Source: Prosapia bicincta (lineage: Eukaryota; Arthropoda; Insecta; Hemiptera; Cercopidae). Taken from it: a stretch of 64,000 bases of DNA. The stretch covers positions 93,759,983 to 93,823,982 of the forward strand of contig JBAIZL010000001.1 of NCBI GenBank assembly GCA_036971475.1. The letters run 5' to 3'. This document shows, piece by piece, positions 60,850 through 64,000 of the stretch. The position numbers and the translations under genes were made by a program. The notes beneath the pieces were generated by a model that saw only the letters and a list, made by a program, of their open reading frames with translations, ran no database searches and was not told where the DNA came from. Within the stretch, counting starts at the first letter, position 1; each line of letters opens with the position of its first letter.

Positions 60850-62600
60850 CCAAAACCATCTCAAAATATACAGATTTTACAAAAGAAGGCAAAATCAGTA
60901 AAATTATTTAAAATAAAGATTTTTTTAAATGCAATAGTGGAAGTGAAAGTTGTGGGCCAAACCTGTTCGCTATTAGAATAGGTAAACAAAGCCGGTTCAC
61001 AAGGGCTGGTTTTAGCTAACAAAACGAAAGAGGGGGATCCCAGTTGTATGAGAAAATTTGAGAGGTGATTCAGTGCTAGAAGAAGACGAACTTTTCCTTC
61101 TGGAACCATTGACTGCCAGATGCCATTCCGAGGCTAAGCCTTAATCCATGATGGAAGTGGAGATGTCAGCTCTTCAACCGCCGCTAGTCGAATATAAATT
61201 TTTGCAATGTAACTAAACAGTATTAAAGACGGCCTTAAAATCGTTCATTTGCGTCCGCAAGAACATTCCAGACTCCAGGGAACCACCTTTGGGAGAAGAG
61301 GAGCGAGGTGCAGTGAAGATTTTTGGGGCAAGTCAAAATTTTAATAACAAAATAAACATTTATTAATTTAAAATACAAATTTCAAAACTATAAATACAGA
61401 TTTCATCAAAAATAAAATTATTATCAAATTGATTTTTCATTAGAATAAAAAATGTATTAGCAACATTTTTATTTGAACTTTTTATTTGAAAAATATCTAA
61501 ATGGTGGAGATTAAAAATAAATCATTCAAATTTGAATTACTAATATCAAGATTGAGGTTTATCAAATTGTTACAAGGTCAAATTTAACAAGTTAAAACAA
61601 AGAAAATCCAATGTCATCATTAAAATTATATATTTAAATTCAACGAGAAAAATAGAATGAGAATTAAAAAAAATTGAAGTAAAATCGCTTTAACTTGGTT
61701 AATATCGTTTATTTTATGTCCATTGAAATTACATCATACAACCAGTATTAAAAATATGTAATCACAAAAATCCTATAAAATTGTTGTACGAATCTTTTAG
61801 GGGCACAAATGTAAATTGAAATTTAAATGATATGGAAGTAAACTTGTGCTTACTTCTGAAAATAAAATAATGGACATGAAATAAAAAAATTTAATATAAA
61901 TATTTCTCCTATTCTATTCAAAGTTGTACATTTTATAAATTTGTGTTGGAAGAATAATTTAGGTACTTTAATCAAAACAACAAGAATATTTGGGAACCAT
62001 TGTAAGCTATTTATCTTTATTTTAAGTAAAAAGTGCTTTTTTTAAGAGAAAATAAAATAAAGCGTTGAGATAAAATTGTCAAGAGCCAATTTTAATATTG
62101 TATTGTTTAAATTTCAAATTAAAAATCAAGGTACAACTACAAAATGTTTAAAAATTATTATTAATAACCTATGGTAAAACAATAATAAAATTTCTAGAAT
62201 TTTTCCAACCATTTGAAAAAATAAAAGCAAACATTTAAAATCAAGTTAGAAAAAAGAATTCTAATAAATATTTAAGCAATAGCAAATAATTATATTCATT
62301 TTGACATTGATAAAATAGTTATTATTGAGTTTAAAATCTATCTAAATGAGATAGATCATTATGGTTGGTTTTTATAAAAGAAGTCCAGGGATTTTATCCA
62401 CTGGCAGATCACACTCGACACACTACAGGTACCAGGACATGGTAAGTTGGGTGGAATCATATTTTGACCGCAGCTGAACTGTCGGCGTTTCGGCTCTACA
62501 GCACCCATCATCAATAAGTCAATGTAGAGCGTAAAACATACACGGCTGAGGGTGTCGTAACAGGGGCTGGATGCAAGATGGATGAAGAATTCTTCACAAT
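60850..62600. other. Foreign DNA interrupting the PLE
   Basis: Between the PLE N-terminal part (ending near KKDPTD at about 62625) and APSYKISK (60.84 kb) lies 1.75 kb unlike PLE coding DNA. It holds a GC-richer block (60950-61330), long AT-rich DNA, and at 62400-62590 another PLE-like terminal segment on the minus strand (TGATGATGGGTGC ... GAGCCGAAACGCCGAC). About 60 PLE codons are missing at the site, so this was not a clean insertion. No gene recognised. Confidence 0.6.
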
Positions 62601-63540
62601 ACCTTTTATTTCATTTTGATATCAATCCGTGGGATCTTTTTTTAGTTCTATAAACATATTATCTACAATATACTTTTAATTTTTGTTTATGTAATCTTGT
62701 TTGTTTATTACAATCACAGCATTGCTTTTATCTGCTTTTATTCTACATAAGTTATTATTTTGTAATTTTTGTTTTAGATTATTAAATTGTATATATTGAT
62801 TTTTATTTTGATAATTTTTTATTTTATAAATATTATGTTTTTTTATTAATCTAGTTATTTCATTTGCTGCATTAATTCTTACCTTTTCTTGGTAATTTTC
62901 TTTTAATTTATTTATAGCGATTTCTGTATCTATTACATTATTATCAAATATTATTAAAATTTTTTTCTTAATGTTGACAATATGAATGCCTTCTAATATT
63001 TTTTCTTCATTTTTAGTAAAATTAATGTTAGTTAAATTGTTTAAATTTGGGAAAAATTTATGATACGTTTCTTCTTGTACTTTGTTTTTTTCTTTATATA
63101 TTTTTAATTTATCTAATTTATTATTTATATTATTTATTTTAATTTTTTTAAGATATTTATTTTGTATATTAATTTCCTTATATATATTCCCACTTTATTA
63201 TATGTAACTTATTTGCTAATTCTAAATTTAATTTATATATTTCATATGCTAATTTACTTTGTTTTTTATATAATTCATTAATTTCATATTTTATCCATAT
63301 CTTCTCCGCTTGTATATTAGTTTCTTGTGCTGCTTTACTTTGATTTTTTTATGTTAATTTTTGCGTATTTGGGTATAACTTGTAATTGCATACATTTTTT
63401 ATTGAAAAATATATTACAATTATTTCTCATCAATTGCATTTTCTTTTTTTGATATAAATTTATTTTGTTTGTTAATGTACCAAAATTTTGTACTGATTTA
63501 AAGATAGTGCAATTATTTACAATATAAATTTTTTGTAATA
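62600..63540 (-). pseudogene. AT-rich PLE N-terminal region
   Basis: Minus-strand frames read MRNNCNIFFNKKCMQLQVIP followed by KYAKI (63.43-63.36 kb; compare the C-x-IPKGLRI start of PLE proteins), a long Lys/Asn-rich coil, then IKADKSNAVIVINKQDYINK (62.74-62.68 kb, the ADKG block) and FIELKKDPTD. Many stops. It supplies the 5' half missing from 59220-60845. Confidence 0.75.
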
Positions 63541-63565
63541 CTAACTTATATTATCCAAATATTTA

Positions 63566-63567
<2 letters not shown>

Positions 63568-63623
<56 letters not shown>

Positions 63624-63892
63624 TAAAATACGTTTTCTTGTTTAATAATTTAAAACAACATAGGTTATTCAAATACAAGAATATTTATTAATTTATATTC
63701 AAAGCTTTTTGTTGGTAAACAGTACCAACATTATCAGGAATGAAAATTACAATAATGTAAGCCATAGACCTGTAATGAGGCCTATAGCTTACATTATTGT
63801 AATTTTCATTCCTGATGATGTTAGTACTGTTTACCAACGAAAAGCTTTGATATAAATTAATAAATATTCTTGTATTTGAATAACCTATGTTG

Positions 63893-63954
<62 letters not shown>

Positions 63955-63955
63955 T
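63568..63955. mobile_element. (TA)n-bracketed terminal-repeat palindrome, second copy
   Basis: (TA)n at 63570-63618, inverted arms (AACATAGGTTATTCAAATAC ... AAAGCTTTTTGTTGG ... GAATGAAAATTACAATAATG) around CCATAGACCTGTAATGAGGC near 63775, then (TA)n at 63894-63941. Each arm has CTGATGATG/CTGATAATG ... CCAAC ... AAAAGC, the hammerhead-like pattern (plus strand 63812-63843). It lies at the 5' side of the AT-rich PLE, as expected for PLE terminal repeats. Confidence 0.85.
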
Positions 63956-64000
63956 GCAATATGTATTCTTGTGTATTAATAAAGAACATAAGTCAAAATA

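Overview
The window looks like a piece of an AT-rich animal genome, most likely an arthropod and probably an insect. One host gene with 4-10 kb introns can be read. Almost everything else recognisable is transposable-element debris: Penelope-like elements (PLEs), piggyBac, hAT, Tc1/mariner-like, a MULE remnant, a LINE remnant, and many foldback or palindromic elements. There are no bacterial-style operons, CRISPR arrays or rRNA genes. The species cannot be named from this sequence.

Host gene. On the minus strand, five coding exons (31636-31747, 25861-26002, 21899-22087, 12093-12275, 5037-5232) join in consistent phase into 274 codons of a DNAJC25-type (dnj-2 family) endoplasmic-reticulum J-protein. 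It has a signal peptide, the YCGxENCYDVLGV start of the J domain, HPD, and two membrane segments. The C-terminal exon(s) lie beyond the left edge. A second, diverged and still open copy of the first coding exon, with the same splice phase, lies at 50959-51097. It is either an alternative first exon or the relic of a segmental duplication. A 1.1-1.3 kb repeat lies upstream of both copies (36004-37130 and 53208-54520) in the same order and orientation.

Layout from left to right. 1-5 kb: a perfect 5 x 85 bp tandem array and two foldback elements. 5-12 kb: intron 4 with two piggyBac-type elements. 12-22 kb: intron 3 with a foldback element, a 28-bp repeat array, a Tc1-like element with TIRs and TA, and MULE and LINE remnants. 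22-31 kb: introns 2 and 1, with a third piggyBac-type element, a hAT fragment and a foldback/inverted-repeat complex. 32-47 kb: upstream DNA with PLE debris, two hAT non-autonomous elements carrying 8-bp target-site duplications, and a nest of modular repeats that includes a 193-bp tandem array. 47.5-50.9 kb: a young PLE palindrome with a 12-bp target duplication, ending about 30 bp from the splice donor of the second first-exon copy. 51-57 kb: PLE fragments, the second duplicated block and a hairpin MITE. 57-64 kb: a second, very AT-rich PLE family bracketed by (TA)n tracts and palindromic terminal repeats, with a nested retroposon.

How the parts relate. The only plausible host function is the J-protein. 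The PLE copies have reverse transcriptase and GIY-YIG endonuclease motifs, but each copy is damaged. Many of the terminal or palindromic repeats share a CTGANGA...GAAA pattern around a stem, resembling the hammerhead-ribozyme cores known from PLE terminal repeats. Nothing here proves a new system. The best leads are the duplicated first exon, the PLE palindrome with complementary damage in its two arms, and the small foldback family with a demonstrable empty site.
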